A stretch of 64,000 nt of DNA from an uncultured Collinsella sp. (GCA_900540985.1 UQIC01000007.1:1-64000); one strand, 5' to 3'; shown: positions 29,372 through 42,005, numbered from the stretch's first letter. The notes: generated by a model from the letters alone, not told the origin. Numbers and translations: made by a program.

Positions 29372-30244
29372 ATGCGCGTCGACGAGGTTTTTAAGCAGGC
29401 AGCATCCCAGGGCACCGCACCCGTTTCGTTTGAGATGTTCCCGCCCAAGGGCGAGCTTACCCTCGATACGGCTCGCGAAGTGGCAGGCAATCTGTGCAAG
29501 CTTTCGCCGAGCTTTGTCTCGGTCACCTGCTCTGCCGGCGGCTCGGGCAACGGCGCCACCACCGCCCCCATCGCACATATGATTACGAGCGAATTCGATA
29601 CACCCTCGGTGGCACACCTTACCTGTGTGGGCCGCTCGCACGCCGATATCGCCGCCAAGATCGACGAGTATCGCACCGCCGGCGTTGAAAACATCCTGGC
29701 CCTGCGTGGTGATCTTCCCGCTGGCGCGACCGAGGACGACAAGCCCGCCTCTGACTACGCCTACGCCCGCGACCTCATCCCCGAGCTCGTCGACGCCGGC
29801 TTTTGCGTGGGCGCCGCAGCCTACCCCGAAGGCCACATTGCCTGCGAGGACCTCAACGCCTCGGTCGAGCACCTCAAGCAAAAGCAAGACGCCGGCGCGA
29901 GCTTCTTTGTGACACAGCTCTTCTTTGATAACGAGTGCTTCTATCGCTTCCGCGAGCTTGCCGACAAAGCCGGCATCACCGTGCCTATCACCGCGGGCAT
30001 CATGCCGTTTATGGGCAAGTCGCAAATCAGCCGCATGGTCTTTATGTGCGGCGCATCGCTGCCCTCCCCCGTCATCAAGATTCTCGCCAAGTACGAGAAC
30101 GACCCCGAGAGCCTGCAGGCAGCCGGTGTAGATTATGCTGCTCGTCAGCTTTGCGACCTCAAGGAGCACGGTGCCGACGGTCTGCACCTGTACACTATGA
30201 ACCGTCCTGCAATCGCCGCGACCATTATGGAGCGCCTGGGGTAA
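29372..30244 (+). CDS. metF: 5,10-methylenetetrahydrofolate reductase
   Basis: 290 residues from the ATG at 29372 with AGAGGAG upstream (the frame is open 22 codons earlier without conserved sequence). Family signatures are VSFEMFPPKG near 21 with the catalytic Glu, NILALRGDLP near 107, and SFFVTQLFFDNE near 175. It reduces methylene-THF to methyl-THF, the methyl donor for methionine synthase encoded two genes downstream. It overlaps the next gene by one base, so metF, the reactivation domain and metH form an operon. Confidence 0.96.
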   Translation: MRVDEVFKQAASQGTAPVSFEMFPPKGELTLDTAREVAGNLCKLSPSFVSVTCSAGGSGNGATTAPIAHMITSEFDTPSVAHLTCVGRSHADIAAKIDEYRTAGVENILALRGDLPAGATEDDKPASDYAYARDLIPELVDAGFCVGAAAYPEGHIACEDLNASVEHLKQKQDAGASFFVTQLFFDNECFYRFRELADKAGITVPITAGIMPFMGKSQISRMVFMCGASLPSPVIKILAKYENDPESLQAAGVDYAARQLCDLKEHGADGLHLYTMNRPAIAATIMERLG

Positions 30245-31032
30245 TGGAAAAACCGCACGTCGATACAACCGTTGTTGAAGTGCCGGCCGACCTTGCGTCG
30301 CCGGCGCTTTACCGTATCGATGCTGCGCACCATCCCCGTGTCGACCGTGCCGAGATGCTGCGGTATCTGGGCTACGGCGGCCAGCAGATTGAGCCCGAAC
30401 TGTCACGACGTATTGAGCTTGTCGTTGAACGTCTGGAACTGGACATTGAGCCCCGTGGCGTGCGCCGCGTATTTGCCATCGATGCCACGGGCGTCGACGA
30501 ACAGGGCGAGCCTTGCATCCGCCTGGTCGGCACCAACGTTGAGCTGCGCGGTCGCGATATCTATCGTCATCTTAAGGACGCCCGCTTTGCCGCACTCATG
30601 GCATGCACCCTCGGCATGGACGCCGAGCGTCGCCTGCGCACCACGGGAGCCCAACATCCCCTGGAGGGCGCCGTGCTCGACGCCGCGTGCTCCGCTTACG
30701 TGGAAGCCGCCGTTGAGCAAATGGACCAGCAGGTCAAGACGGACGCCGCCACGCACGGGCTCGCCGGCAACTGGCGCTTTAGTCCCGGCTACGGCGACTG
30801 CCCGCTCTCGGCCCAGCGCTCGATCGTCAATGCGCTCAACGCCACGCGGCTCATCGGGCTTACCGTCACACCCACCAGCCTGCTCATGCCCACCAAAAGC
30901 GTGACCGCGGTGATCGGCCTATTCGACGGCGAGGTCCACGACGCCCAGAGCCGCCCCACCTGCAATATCTGCCGTATGCGCGAGCACTGCCGCTTCCGCG
31001 CCGCCCACACCACCTGCTATTCCAGCCATTAG
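30244..31032 (+). CDS. free-standing MetH reactivation (AdoMet-binding) domain protein
   Basis: 262 residues from an ATG that overlaps the metF stop (TAATG). It resembles the C-terminal activation domain of cobalamin-dependent methionine synthase: the AdoMet-site signature appears as FSPGYGDCPLSAQ, followed by LIGLTVTPTSLLMPTKSVTA. A small C-terminal Cys cluster (CNICRMREHCRF with one further Cys) is also present. It should reductively remethylate inactive cob(II)alamin in the MetH made by the next gene, which lacks this domain. Split arrangements are known in some anaerobes. Confidence 0.88.
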   Translation: MEKPHVDTTVVEVPADLASPALYRIDAAHHPRVDRAEMLRYLGYGGQQIEPELSRRIELVVERLELDIEPRGVRRVFAIDATGVDEQGEPCIRLVGTNVELRGRDIYRHLKDARFAALMACTLGMDAERRLRTTGAQHPLEGAVLDAACSAYVEAAVEQMDQQVKTDAATHGLAGNWRFSPGYGDCPLSAQRSIVNALNATRLIGLTVTPTSLLMPTKSVTAVIGLFDGEVHDAQSRPTCNICRMREHCRFRAAHTTCYSSH

Positions 31033-31041
31033 GAGCCCTCG

Positions 31042-33600
31042 ATGTTTACTCCGCTTATCACTCATGATTCTGACGGCACTGCATTGGCGGCACCCGTTGA
31101 TGCCGCACGCCGTAATGGCGCTGCATACAAGACGCGCACGATCGACGATCTGCGCATTAAGGACGATCACCTGCGTGCGGCCATCGAGGGCACGGGACAC
31201 CTGCTGTTCGACGGCGGCATGGGCACCATGTTGCAGGCCGCTGGCATGAAGGCGGGCGCCCTGCCCGAGCTGCTCAACTTTGAGGAGCCCCAGGTTATCA
31301 CTGATATCCAACGTCAATATGTCGAGGCCGGCTGCGACGTGATCACCTCCAACACCTTTGGCGCCAACGCCCACAAGCTCGACGGTGCTGCCACTGTGGC
31401 AGACGTCTTTGCCGCGGCCGTCGCCTGTGCCCGCGAGGCCGGTGCCCGCTACGTCGCCGGTGACATCGGCCCCATCGGCGCGCTGCTTCGCCCCTTGGGT
31501 ACCCTCAGCTTCGACGAGGCCTACGACCTCTTTGCCGAGGAAGTGCGCGCCGGCGTCGCCGCGGGTGTGGACCTCTTTATTATCGAGACTATGACCGACC
31601 TGGCCGAGATCAAGGCGGCGGTCCTCGCCTGCTGCGAGAACTCCGACCTGCCCGTCTTTGCCACCATGACCTTTGAGGAAGACGGTCGCACCTTCCTGGG
31701 AACGAGTCCCGAGGTGGCCGCCATCACGCTCGACGCCATCGGCGCCGACGTTTTGGGCATCAACTGCAGCCAAGGACCGGCCGAGCTCCGAGGACTCGCC
31801 GCACGTATGCTCACCGTTACCGACAAGCCTGTTATGGTGCAGGCCAACGCAGGACTGCCCCACGTGGACGACGACGGCAACACCGTCTTTGATATCCAGG
31901 CCCCCGAATACGCCGAAGCCGTCGCCGGCATGATCGCCGACGGCGTGAGCGTCGTGGGCGGCTGCTGCGGCACCACGCCGGCGCACATGGCGGCCTTGCG
32001 CACGCTTATCGACAACCACACGCCCAGCCCGCGCCGCCGCAAGCCCAGCATGTCGGTCACGAGCGCCCAAACGGTCGTGGACCTTCCCTGCGACGGCCAC
32101 AAGATCGCCGTCATCGGCGAGCGCATCAACCCCACCGGCAAAAAGCGCCTGCAGCAGGCCCTGCGCGACGGCGACCTGGACTACGTCGTGAGCCAGGGCA
32201 TCAGCCAGCAGGAACAGGGCGCCGACATTCTGGACGTCAACGTGGGCCTGCCCGAGATCGACGAGGTCAAGATCATCCAACAGGCGACCGAACAGCTCCA
32301 GGGCTCCACGCTGCTGCCACTGCAGATCGACTCCACCGACCCCGCCGCCGTCGAGGCCGCCGTGCGCCGCTACGCCGGCAAGCCCATCATCAACTCGGTC
32401 AATGGCAAGCAGCAGATCATGGATGAGATCTTTCCGCTGGTCGCCCACTACGGCACCAACGTTGTCGGCCTTACGCTCGACGAAGGCGGCATCCCCGATA
32501 CCGCCGAGGCTCGCTTCGCCATCGCCGAGCGCATCGTTGCCGAGGCTGCCCGCTACGGCATCGGACCGGACCGCATCCTCATCGACTGCCTGGTCATGAC
32601 CGCCTCGACCAATCAACGCCAGGCCGAGCAGATCCTGCGCGCCATGTCCCTGTGCAAGGAGCGTCTGGGCGTCAAATGCGCGCTCGGCGTGTCGAACATC
32701 AGCTTTGGCCTGCCTGCCCGCCCGCTGCTGGGTTCGGTCTTTTTGGCCGCCGCCTTCGGCGCGGGCCTGGACGCCCCCATCATGAACCCGGGCTCCAAGC
32801 GCTTTATGGATACCGTCTACAGCTATCGCGTCCTGAGCGTTGAGGACGAGGGCTCGACCGGATACATCGAGCGCTACGCCGGCTGGACCGATCAGTATAA
32901 GATCGCCGCAAACCCGGCAGCAGCTCAGGCCGCATCGAGTGATGCCGTGCCCGCTGCTGGCACCGCCGGCACCGACGGCAACGACGACCCGATTCGTCGC
33001 ATGGTCGTCTCGGGCCGCAAAGGCGAGATCGCTGCCGAGACCGAGCGTCTGCTGGCAGACCACGACGCCATGGACCTCATCAACAATCACTTTATCCCCG
33101 CCCTCGACGAGGTTGGCGTCCTCTTTGACCAGGGCAAGTTCTTCTTGCCGCAGCTCATGGCCTCGGCCGAGGCCGCACGCGTGGGCTTCGACACCATCAA
33201 ACGCCTGATGCCCGCCGGCGAGATTGCCGACAAGGGCAAGATCTGCGTGGCCACCGTCAAGGGCGACATCCACGATATTGGCAAGAACATCGTCAAGATG
33301 CTGCTCGATAACTACGGCTACACCGTCTTTGATCTGGGTCGCGACGTCGACCCGCAGGAGGTGCTCAAGACCGTGCAGGAGCGCGACATTAAGCTCGTCG
33401 GCCTCTCGGCGCTTATGACCACCACGGTCGTCGCCATGGAAGAGACCATCAAGCTGCTTCATGCCGAGGTGCCGGGCGTCAAGATCATCGTGGGCGGCGC
33501 CGTACTCACCCCCGAATACGCCAAGCAGATCGGCGCGGACTACTACGCCAAGGACGCCGCCGAAAGCGCTCGCATCGCCGAAGAGGTCTTTGGGCAGTAA
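31042..33600 (+). CDS. metH: cobalamin-dependent methionine synthase lacking the reactivation domain
   Basis: 852 residues against about 1200 for the full enzyme. The order is homocysteine-methyltransferase barrel (LLFDGGMGTML near 55; zinc Cys pair in VVGGCCGTTP near 312), pterin-binding domain (IGERINPTGKK near 360, ILDVNVGLP), an Ala/Gly-rich linker near 620-645, the helical cap and the B12-binding domain with DIHDIGKNIV carrying the lower-ligand His. The protein ends after the B12 domain. It transfers methyl from methyl-THF to homocysteine. The missing domain is the product of the preceding gene. AGGAG precedes the ATG. Confidence 0.95.
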   Translation: MFTPLITHDSDGTALAAPVDAARRNGAAYKTRTIDDLRIKDDHLRAAIEGTGHLLFDGGMGTMLQAAGMKAGALPELLNFEEPQVITDIQRQYVEAGCDVITSNTFGANAHKLDGAATVADVFAAAVACAREAGARYVAGDIGPIGALLRPLGTLSFDEAYDLFAEEVRAGVAAGVDLFIIETMTDLAEIKAAVLACCENSDLPVFATMTFEEDGRTFLGTSPEVAAITLDAIGADVLGINCSQGPAELRGLAARMLTVTDKPVMVQANAGLPHVDDDGNTVFDIQAPEYAEAVAGMIADGVSVVGGCCGTTPAHMAALRTLIDNHTPSPRRRKPSMSVTSAQTVVDLPCDGHKIAVIGERINPTGKKRLQQALRDGDLDYVVSQGISQQEQGADILDVNVGLPEIDEVKIIQQATEQLQGSTLLPLQIDSTDPAAVEAAVRRYAGKPIINSVNGKQQIMDEIFPLVAHYGTNVVGLTLDEGGIPDTAEARFAIAERIVAEAARYGIGPDRILIDCLVMTASTNQRQAEQILRAMSLCKERLGVKCALGVSNISFGLPARPLLGSVFLAAAFGAGLDAPIMNPGSKRFMDTVYSYRVLSVEDEGSTGYIERYAGWTDQYKIAANPAAAQAASSDAVPAAGTAGTDGNDDPIRRMVVSGRKGEIAAETERLLADHDAMDLINNHFIPALDEVGVLFDQGKFFLPQLMASAEAARVGFDTIKRLMPAGEIADKGKICVATVKGDIHDIGKNIVKMLLDNYGYTVFDLGRDVDPQEVLKTVQERDIKLVGLSALMTTTVVAMEETIKLLHAEVPGVKIIVGGAVLTPEYAKQIGADYYAKDAAESARIAEEVFGQ

Positions 33601-33625
33601 CACAACGGAAACAACCGAGCACCAA

Positions 33626-33663
33626 AACGTGCCGCACGCGCCACTTGGCACGTGCGGCACGTT
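33626..33663. other. 13-bp-stem hairpin after metH
   Basis: AACGTGCCGCACG at 33626-33638 pairs perfectly with CGTGCGGCACGTT at 33651-33663, with a 12-base loop and no U-tract. It may be a transcript end, a repeat, or an operator for the UPF0210 gene that starts 46 bases later. Confidence 0.5.
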
Positions 33664-33708
33664 AGAATAGATAAGACTATGCTCGTTTTGGCAGATAGGA
33701 GCGCAAGG

Positions 33709-35073
33709 ATGGCGATCACGCCCGCAGAAATCGCGGAAACCCGCGGCATGGTTGAGGAACAGAACCTCGACATCAGGACCATCACCATGGGTGTTTCGCT
33801 CATGGGTTGCGGCGACGAGAACCTCGACCGCATGTGCACGAAAATCTACGACCACGTGACGCACACGGCTGAGCACCTGGTCGAGACCGCCGAGAACCTC
33901 GAGCGCGAGTACGGTATCCCCATCGTCAACAAGCGCGTTTCCGTCACCCCGGTGGCGCAGATCGCCGCGTGCTGCAAGGATGAGGACCTCACCCCCATCG
34001 CGCATGCCCTCGACCGCGCGGCCGAGACGCTCGGCATCGATTACCTGGGTGGCTTCTCCGCGCTCGTTCAGAAGGGCATCGGCGATGCCGACCGCCGCGT
34101 CATCCAGTCCATCCCCCAGGCGCTCGCCACCACCAGCCGCGTCTGCTCCAGCGTCAACGTCGCCAGCCTGCGTGCCGGTATCAACATGGACGCCGTGCTT
34201 ATGGCCGCCCAGACCATCATCGATGCCGCCAAACTCACGGCCGACCAGGATTCCGTCGGCGCTTCCAAGTTTGTCTGCTTTGCCAACATGGTCGAGGACT
34301 CCCCGTTTATGGCGGGCGCCGTCCACGGCGGTGGCGAGGCCGACGCCGTCATCAACGTAGGCGTCTCGGGCCCCGGCGTTATGGCCGCAGCCTTGGAGAC
34401 ACTGCCCGATTCCGCATCGATGATGGAAGTCGCCGAGAAGATCAAGCAGACCGCCTTTAAGATCACCCGTGCCGGCGAGCTCATGAGCCGCGAGGCCGCC
34501 CATCGCCTGGGCGTCGAGAAGGGCATTGTCGACCTGTCGCTGGCACCTACGCCTGCCATCGGCGACTCCGTCGCGCGCATCCTCGAGATCATCGGCGTGG
34601 GCACCTGCGGTGGCCCCGGCACGACCTGCGCGCTCGCCATGCTCAACGATGCCGTCAAGAAGGGCGGCGTCATGGCCAGCTCCAGCGTGGGCGGCCTCTC
34701 TGGCGCTTTCATCCCCGTGTCCGAGGACGCCGGCATGATCGCCGCCGTCGAGGCCGGCGCACTTTCACTCGAGAAGCTCGAGGCCATGACCTGCGTGTGC
34801 TCCGTTGGCCTGGACATGATCGCCATCCCCGGCGTCACCCCGGTCGAGACCATCGCCGGCATCATCGCCGACGAGATGGCCATCGGCGTCATCAACAACA
34901 AGACCACGGCCGTCCGCGTGATTCCTGCCATCGGCAAGGGCGTGGGCGACTGCGTCGAGTACGGCGGCCTGTTCGGCCGTGCGCCCATCATGCCGGTGAA
35001 CCCCAACGCCGGCACCGTGCTTGCCCACCGTGGTGGACGCTTCCCGGCACCGCTGAACTCGCTGAAGAACTAG
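33709..35073 (+). CDS. UPF0210 / DUF711 (PFL-superfamily) protein
   Basis: 454 residues from the ATG at 33709 (AGGAG upstream; a 19-codon extension is discarded). The sequence [20 protein letters not shown] at the start and the Gly-rich core with [40 protein letters not shown] and [16 protein letters not shown] are typical of the UPF0210 family. The family is structurally related to glycyl-radical-type folds but has no known activity. It is usually next to a small ACT-domain gene (UPF0237), which I do not find here. Read from its own promoter or from the met operon. Confidence 0.88.
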   Translation: MAITPAEIAETRGMVEEQNLDIRTITMGVSLMGCGDENLDRMCTKIYDHVTHTAEHLVETAENLEREYGIPIVNKRVSVTPVAQIAACCKDEDLTPIAHALDRAAETLGIDYLGGFSALVQKGIGDADRRVIQSIPQALATTSRVCSSVNVASLRAGINMDAVLMAAQTIIDAAKLTADQDSVGASKFVCFANMVEDSPFMAGAVHGGGEADAVINVGVSGPGVMAAALETLPDSASMMEVAEKIKQTAFKITRAGELMSREAAHRLGVEKGIVDLSLAPTPAIGDSVARILEIIGVGTCGGPGTTCALAMLNDAVKKGGVMASSSVGGLSGAFIPVSEDAGMIAAVEAGALSLEKLEAMTCVCSVGLDMIAIPGVTPVETIAGIIADEMAIGVINNKTTAVRVIPAIGKGVGDCVEYGGLFGRAPIMPVNPNAGTVLAHRGGRFPAPLNSLKN

Positions 35074-35147
35074 CTGAGGGGGACTGGTGAGGAGCCCCGG
35101 GGAGGGCAAATATATAAGGTCGCCTGCTCGGACAGTCCTGACTCGCA

Positions 35148-35172
35148 CGGAGAGCACATTAAGTGCTCTCCG
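35148..35172. other. 10-bp-stem hairpin after the UPF0210 gene
   Basis: CGGAGAGCAC-ATTAA-GTGCTCTCCG is a perfect short-loop hairpin about 75 bases past the stop, without a U-tract; outer GCAC/GTGC bases could extend it. It lies in the convergent gap before gyrA and may help end transcription. Confidence 0.45.
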
Positions 35173-35250
35173 GCTCGTGCGGAACTCGCGATCGACTTCA
35201 TATGCCGCCGGGCGGCCGGGGCGAACGCGGGTCCCTAGGTTTTCAAAAAA

Positions 35251-35278
35251 GCGGTCGGCGCGCAGGTGCGCCGACCGC
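35251..35278 (-). terminator. terminator for gyrA
   Basis: GCGGTCGGCGC/GCGCCGACCGC arms of 11 bp with a 6-base loop. On the minus strand TTTTTTG follows. About 40 bases past the gyrA stop. Confidence 0.85.
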
Positions 35279-35318
35279 CGATATATGGGGTCTGATGTTT
35301 TTGACCGGAGAGGACTAC

Positions 35319-38057
35319 TTACTCGTCGAGGAGATCCTCTGGCATGTCGTTGCCGTCGCCTAGGTCGACTGGAGCCTCTTCGGTGTCGGCTGCGGCCTCG
35401 GCGCCCTCGCCTTCGGGTTTTTCCTTGGCTGCCGTCATACGGGCGACAGCGCAGATGCGGTCGTTGTCGTCGACGGTCATCATCTTGACGCCCTGGGTGG
35501 CGCGGCCAGTCTGGCTGATCTCGTCGGTCTTGACGCGAATGACCGTCGCGCCCTCCGTCACGATGAACAGCTCGTGCTGCGGGCCCACCGTCTTCATGGC
35601 CGCGAGGTTACCCTTACGCTCGGTCATTTGAATGGTGTAGACGCCCTGACCGCCGCGATTCTGCTCCGGGTAGTCCGCGACCGGCGTGCGCTTGCCGTAG
35701 CCGCGCTCGGTGATGACGAACAGATCGCCGTTGCCGTTAGTGACTTCCATGCCCAGAACGCTCACGCCGTCCTTCAGACCGATACCGCGAACGCCGCTGG
35801 TATCGCGGCCGGTGGCGCGCACCTGCTCCTCGGAGAACATGATCGCCTTGCCCGCGGTGGTGGCCAGGATAATCTTGTCGCCCTCGCGCACGCGGCGCAC
35901 GTTCAGCAGCGCGTCGTCGTCACGCAGGTTGATAGCGATCAGGCCGTCGCGACGGCTGCGGTCATATGCGCTCATCACGGTCTTCTTGACCATGCCGCTC
36001 TTGGTGGCAAACATCAGGTACTCGTCGGCCGGGAACTCGCGGCAGCTGATGACGCTCGCGATCTTCTCGCCTTCCTCGAAGGGCAGCAGGTTGACGATCG
36101 CGGTACCGCGCGCCTGGCGCGTACCCACCGGCAGCTCGTGCACCTTCAGGCGATAGACCTTGCCCTTGCTCGAGAAGAACAGCACGTACTCGTGCGTGGA
36201 CGCGATGAACATCTCGTCGATAACATCGTCCTCTTTGAGGTTGACGCCCGACACGCCCTTGCCACCGCGCTTCTGGGCACGGTAGGCAGCCACCGGGATA
36301 CGCTTAACGTAGCCGGTGTGGGTGATGGTCACGACCATATCCTCGTCGGCGATGAGGTCCTCGACATCCAGGTCCTTCTCAACCTGGCTGATCTCGGTAC
36401 GGCGCTTGTCGCCAAACTTCTTGGAGATCTCGCGCATCTCTTCCTTGATGACGCCCAGAATCTTCTCCTCGTGCGCCAGCAGGTCCTCGTAGTAGGCGAT
36501 GGCGCGGCGCAGGCCGTCCAACTCTTCTTGGATCTTGTCGCGCTCTAGGCCGGTCAGGCGGCGCAGCTTCATCTCGAGGATGGCCGTGGTCTGTTCGGGC
36601 GTAAAACCAAAGCGCTCGATCAGGCGACTGCTGGCCTCGGAGTCGGTCTGCGAGGAGCGGATGATGCTAATGACCTCGTCGATATGGTCAAGGGCCATCA
36701 GGTAGCCCTCGAGGATATGGGCACGCGCCTGGGCCTTCTTAAGGTCGAAGCGGGTGCGGCGAGTGACGACGTCGACCTGGTGGTCGATGTAGTGCTGCAG
36801 CATCTCGCGCAGGCTCAGGCATTTGGGAACGCCGTTGACAAGCGCCAGGTTGTTGGCGCCGAAGGTCGTCTGCAGCGAGGTGTACTTATACAGGTTGTTG
36901 AGCACGACCTGCGGAATGACGCCCTTCTTGAGCTCGATGACCAGACGGATGCCCTTCTGGTTGGACTCATCGCGCATATCCGAGATGCCCTCGATGCGCT
37001 TGTCGTTGACGAGCTGGGCGATCTTCTCCTGCAGGGTGCCCTTGTTGACCATGTAGGGAATCTCGGTAAAGACCAGACGGCTGCGGCCGGTCTTGGTGGA
37101 CTCCACATGTGCCTTGGCACGCACGGTAATGGAGCCGCGGCCGGTCTCGTAGCTCTGCTTAATGCCGGCGCTACCCATGATGATGGCGCCGGTGGGGAAG
37201 TCCGGACCGGGCATGATCTGCATGAGCTCGTCGACGGTGGCGTCGGGGTTGTCGATCAGGTAGCAGGTGGCCTCGATCGCCTCGGTGAGGTTATGCGGGG
37301 CGATGTTGGTGGCCATGCCGACGGCGATGCCCTGACTGCCGTTGACCAGCAGGTTGGGGAAGCGCGCAGGCAGCGCCACGGGCTCGGCGAGCGATTCGTC
37401 GTAGTTGGGCTGCCAGTCGACGGTATCCTTCTGCAAGTCACGCAACAGTTCCATGGCGGGCTTTGCCAGGCGGCTCTCGGTGTAACGCATGGCCGCCGCG
37501 CCGTCGCCGTCGATGTTGCCGAAGTTGCCGTGACCGTCGATGAGCGGCGTGCGCATGGAGAACCACTGCGCCAGGCGGACCATGGCCTCATAGACCGCGG
37601 AGTCGCCATGCGGGTGGTACTTACCGATAACTTCGCCGACCGTCCAGGCCGACTTCTTGTGCGGGCGGTTGGGGTAGATGCCGCTCTCGTTCATCGCGTA
37701 CAGGATGCGGCGGTGCACCGGCTTTAAGCCGTCACGCACGTCCGGCAGGGCGCGCGCCGTGATAACCGACATCGAATACTCGATGAACGACTGCTTCATC
37801 TCGCGACCGAACTCCGAAATCTGGAGCTGGCCGCCGTTGATATCCTCGCCGGCCGAGGCGCCACGGTCGACTTCGCCAAAGCTCTCCTCGAGCTCGGCGT
37901 CGTCGTCCTCTTCCTCATCATCGGCATCGGGGTTATAGGCGTCCGGATCGCCGTCCTCGCCCTGCTCAGCACGGGCAAGCAGGCGCTTCAGATCGTCGGG
38001 CATACCGGCATCGCCGGCCTCGCCCATACCCTCGTTGTTGTTGATATCGTCTGCCAC
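35319..38057 (-). CDS. gyrA: DNA gyrase subunit A
   Basis: 912 residues from a GTG at 38057 with GGAGG four bases upstream. The breakage-reunion core starts late, at about residue 81 ([19 protein letters not shown]). The active-site Tyr192 is in AMRYTES, and the quinolone region reads [12 protein letters not shown] with Ser153 and Glu157. The C-terminal beta-pinwheel has the gyrase box-like QRGGKG. The N-terminal 80 residues are very acidic ([17 protein letters not shown]), far longer than the usual lead-in. It forms A2B2 gyrase with the gyrB product. The gyrA-gyrB gap is 155 bases. Confidence 0.97.
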   Translation of the reverse strand: MADDINNNEGMGEAGDAGMPDDLKRLLARAEQGEDGDPDAYNPDADDEEEDDDAELEESFGEVDRGASAGEDINGGQLQISEFGREMKQSFIEYSMSVITARALPDVRDGLKPVHRRILYAMNESGIYPNRPHKKSAWTVGEVIGKYHPHGDSAVYEAMVRLAQWFSMRTPLIDGHGNFGNIDGDGAAAMRYTESRLAKPAMELLRDLQKDTVDWQPNYDESLAEPVALPARFPNLLVNGSQGIAVGMATNIAPHNLTEAIEATCYLIDNPDATVDELMQIMPGPDFPTGAIIMGSAGIKQSYETGRGSITVRAKAHVESTKTGRSRLVFTEIPYMVNKGTLQEKIAQLVNDKRIEGISDMRDESNQKGIRLVIELKKGVIPQVVLNNLYKYTSLQTTFGANNLALVNGVPKCLSLREMLQHYIDHQVDVVTRRTRFDLKKAQARAHILEGYLMALDHIDEVISIIRSSQTDSEASSRLIERFGFTPEQTTAILEMKLRRLTGLERDKIQEELDGLRRAIAYYEDLLAHEEKILGVIKEEMREISKKFGDKRRTEISQVEKDLDVEDLIADEDMVVTITHTGYVKRIPVAAYRAQKRGGKGVSGVNLKEDDVIDEMFIASTHEYVLFFSSKGKVYRLKVHELPVGTRQARGTAIVNLLPFEEGEKIASVISCREFPADEYLMFATKSGMVKKTVMSAYDRSRRDGLIAINLRDDDALLNVRRVREGDKIILATTAGKAIMFSEEQVRATGRDTSGVRGIGLKDGVSVLGMEVTNGNGDLFVITERGYGKRTPVADYPEQNRGGQGVYTIQMTERKGNLAAMKTVGPQHELFIVTEGATVIRVKTDEISQTGRATQGVKMMTVDDNDRICAVARMTAAKEKPEGEGAEAAADTEEAPVDLGDGNDMPEDLLDE

Positions 38058-38212
38058 GTTACCTCCTCATGGTTTGCGTGGTCCATTAGTTCCCAACCAC
38101 GGAGACGGCTTTTCCAGGTGCCGCAGATTCGCCCGAAAGAGGAGGGAAGCGTACTTGGGTACGCGACCGACGATTGAGGGCGAAGGTGCGGTGGCTGGGA
38201 AAGCCGCAGGGA

Positions 38213-40285
<2,073 letters not shown>

Positions 40286-40298
40286 TTATCGTAAAAAA

Positions 40299-40322
40299 AT
40301 ACCCTCGGGAACGAGGGTATTT
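40299..40322 (-). terminator. terminator between dciA and gyrB
   Basis: AATACCCTCG-GGAA-CGAGGGTATT is a tight hairpin followed on the minus strand by TTTTT. It ends the dnaA-side transcript before gyrB. Confidence 0.8.
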
Positions 40323-40348
40323 GGCTCTACAAGGCCACCAGATGCGAT

Positions 40349-40912
40349 TTAAGGCTCTTTTTTGCTTTGCACGCCCTTGGCCCACTCGGCACTGGCTCTC
40401 ATGGCGTTCTCGAGGGCCTCGCGCAGTTTTTGGTCCTCGATGGGTGCCACTTGGTGCTCGATCTCGGCACGCTCGGCATCGCTTAGGTCGGCATGCGGAG
40501 CCGGCGGACGCTCGGCCACGGCCGGACGCAGGCGCTCTTTTGCAGCGGGCGGTGTGTGGCCGGGGGCGGTCGTCTTGAACACCAGCCCATCGACGTGCGC
40601 GCCGGCGCGCTCCATGCGCGCGCGGATGATCTCGCGCAACAGCGTCATTTCCTGCGTCCACGAGGGCGAGTCGAGATACACCAGCAGCTCATTGGACTCG
40701 GGCAGGTAGCGCAGGCCCGTCACATGCCGCCCCTCGTGCGTGCCCGAGCACACCGCGTTCCACGCGCGATAGACCGCGCGCGACTCCTCGGCAGCCTCCA
40801 TCTGCGCGCGGCGCTCAGGTGTTGCAGCCGCCAGGATGCGCTGGCGCTCTGCGTTCAAAAATCCACTGAAGGCAACCGTCTCGCTCTCGCGCTCGTAATT
40901 AGCACGTCTCAC
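40349..40912 (-). CDS. DUF721 / DciA-type helicase operator protein
   Basis: 187 residues from a GTG at 40912 that overlaps the recF stop by 14 bases. A central DUF721 domain is seen around 50-115 (YRAWNAVCSGTHEGRHVTGL, then LLVYLDSPSWTQEMTLL). Flanking regions are charged and Ala-rich, with a Pro-rich linker near 120-140. In DnaC-less bacteria DciA loads or stimulates the replicative helicase DnaB, and in Actinobacteria the gene sits between recF and gyrB exactly as here. No catalytic residues are expected. Confidence 0.82.
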   Translation of the reverse strand: MRRANYERESETVAFSGFLNAERQRILAAATPERRAQMEAAEESRAVYRAWNAVCSGTHEGRHVTGLRYLPESNELLVYLDSPSWTQEMTLLREIIRARMERAGAHVDGLVFKTTAPGHTPPAAKERLRPAVAERPPAPHADLSDAERAEIEHQVAPIEDQKLREALENAMRASAEWAKGVQSKKEP

Positions 40913-42005
40913 CCATGCTCACCACCTTGGCTCGATCAAGCAGGTCATCGGTAAAGTACCCCAGGTTGGTCGTGGTTATGACCGTCTGGATATCATCGCC
41001 GATCAGCCGCAGGAAAGCACCGCGACGCTCGCCGTCGAGCTCGCTCATCACGTCGTCCAAAAGCAGCAGCGGGGCGGTGCCCAGGACATCGCGAGCCACG
41101 GCCACCTCGGCCACCTTCCAGGACAGTACCAACGTTCGCTGCTGTCCTTGGCTGGCAAATGAACGGGCGGAGCGACCCGCAACGGTAAACTCAATCTCGT
41201 CGCGATGCGGTCCCACCAGCGTCACGCCGCGGCGAATTTCCTCGTCGGCGTGCCCATCAAGGGCAGCCAGCATGCGCTCGTACGCCCAGCCCTTCAGCTC
41301 TTCGCGATCCTCGACCTGGGGCAAATCCCCCAGCGTGGACGCATAGGACACGTTGGCGGCTTCACCGGACGCCACTTGCCCGTAGGCAGTACGCACATGG
41401 CCCGCCAGCCGGTCGAGCAGGGCCAACCGGTGCACGAGCAGAGCCGCGCCCGCGCGGGCAATCGAATCGTTCCACGCGCCGAGCATCTCGCGGCAGCACC
41501 AGGCCTCCTTGAGCAAGGCGTTACGCTGGGTCACGCAGCGACCATAGGTGCTCGCAAGATCGGCATAGCGTGCGCTCAGTTGCATGCCAAAGTCGTCGAG
41601 GGCGGCGCGGCGCACACTGGCGCCTCGCTTAACCATGTCCAGATGGTCGGGGCAAAACAGCACGCTCGGCAGAACCCCGCGCACACCGGCGGCAGAGCAT
41701 CTCTTGCCGTTGCGGCTAAACGAGCGTTTACCGTCCTCCGCGCTCAATCCCATATCAAGTACGCGGCCGTCGCCCTCGAGCCTCAGCTCGATCTTGCACG
41801 AGCCCACGCCATCATGGACGAGCTCGGCTGCGGTCGGATGCCTAAACGAGGCGCCGCTCGTCAGCAGCTGCAGCGCCTCTATGAGATTGGTCTTTCCCGC
41901 CGCGTTGGGTCCCGCAAGTATCGTCACGCCCTCGTCCAGGGCAAGACGATAGTTATCGAAGCTGCGGTAGTGCGCGACGGAAAGATCGCGGGCGAACATG
42001 GTCAT
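40899..42005 (-). CDS. recF: DNA replication and repair protein RecF
   Basis: 368 residues, the usual length. Walker A GPNAAGKTN is near 33, an ABC-type signature region follows SFASQGQQRTLVLSWK near 285, and Walker B LLLLDDVMSELD near 318. It is an SMC-like ATPase that loads RecA at gaps through RecOR. It starts 9 bases past the dnaN stop and overlaps the next gene, so it belongs to the dnaN-recF-dciA unit. A second ATG two codons later (41999) is equally possible. Confidence 0.96.
   Translation of the reverse strand: MTMFARDLSVAHYRSFDNYRLALDEGVTILAGPNAAGKTNLIEALQLLTSGASFRHPTAAELVHDGVGSCKIELRLEGDGRVLDMGLSAEDGKRSFSRNGKRCSAAGVRGVLPSVLFCPDHLDMVKRGASVRRAALDDFGMQLSARYADLASTYGRCVTQRNALLKEAWCCREMLGAWNDSIARAGAALLVHRLALLDRLAGHVRTAYGQVASGEAANVSYASTLGDLPQVEDREELKGWAYERMLAALDGHADEEIRRGVTLVGPHRDEIEFTVAGRSARSFASQGQQRTLVLSWKVAEVAVARDVLGTAPLLLLDDVMSELDGERRGAFLRLIGDDIQTVITTTNLGYFTDDLLDRAKVVSMGETC

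Noticed and set aside
30919..34503. 1194-codon minus-strand frame
   Set aside because: Antisense to metH and the UPF0210 gene; repetitive Gly/Val/Asp translation without domains.
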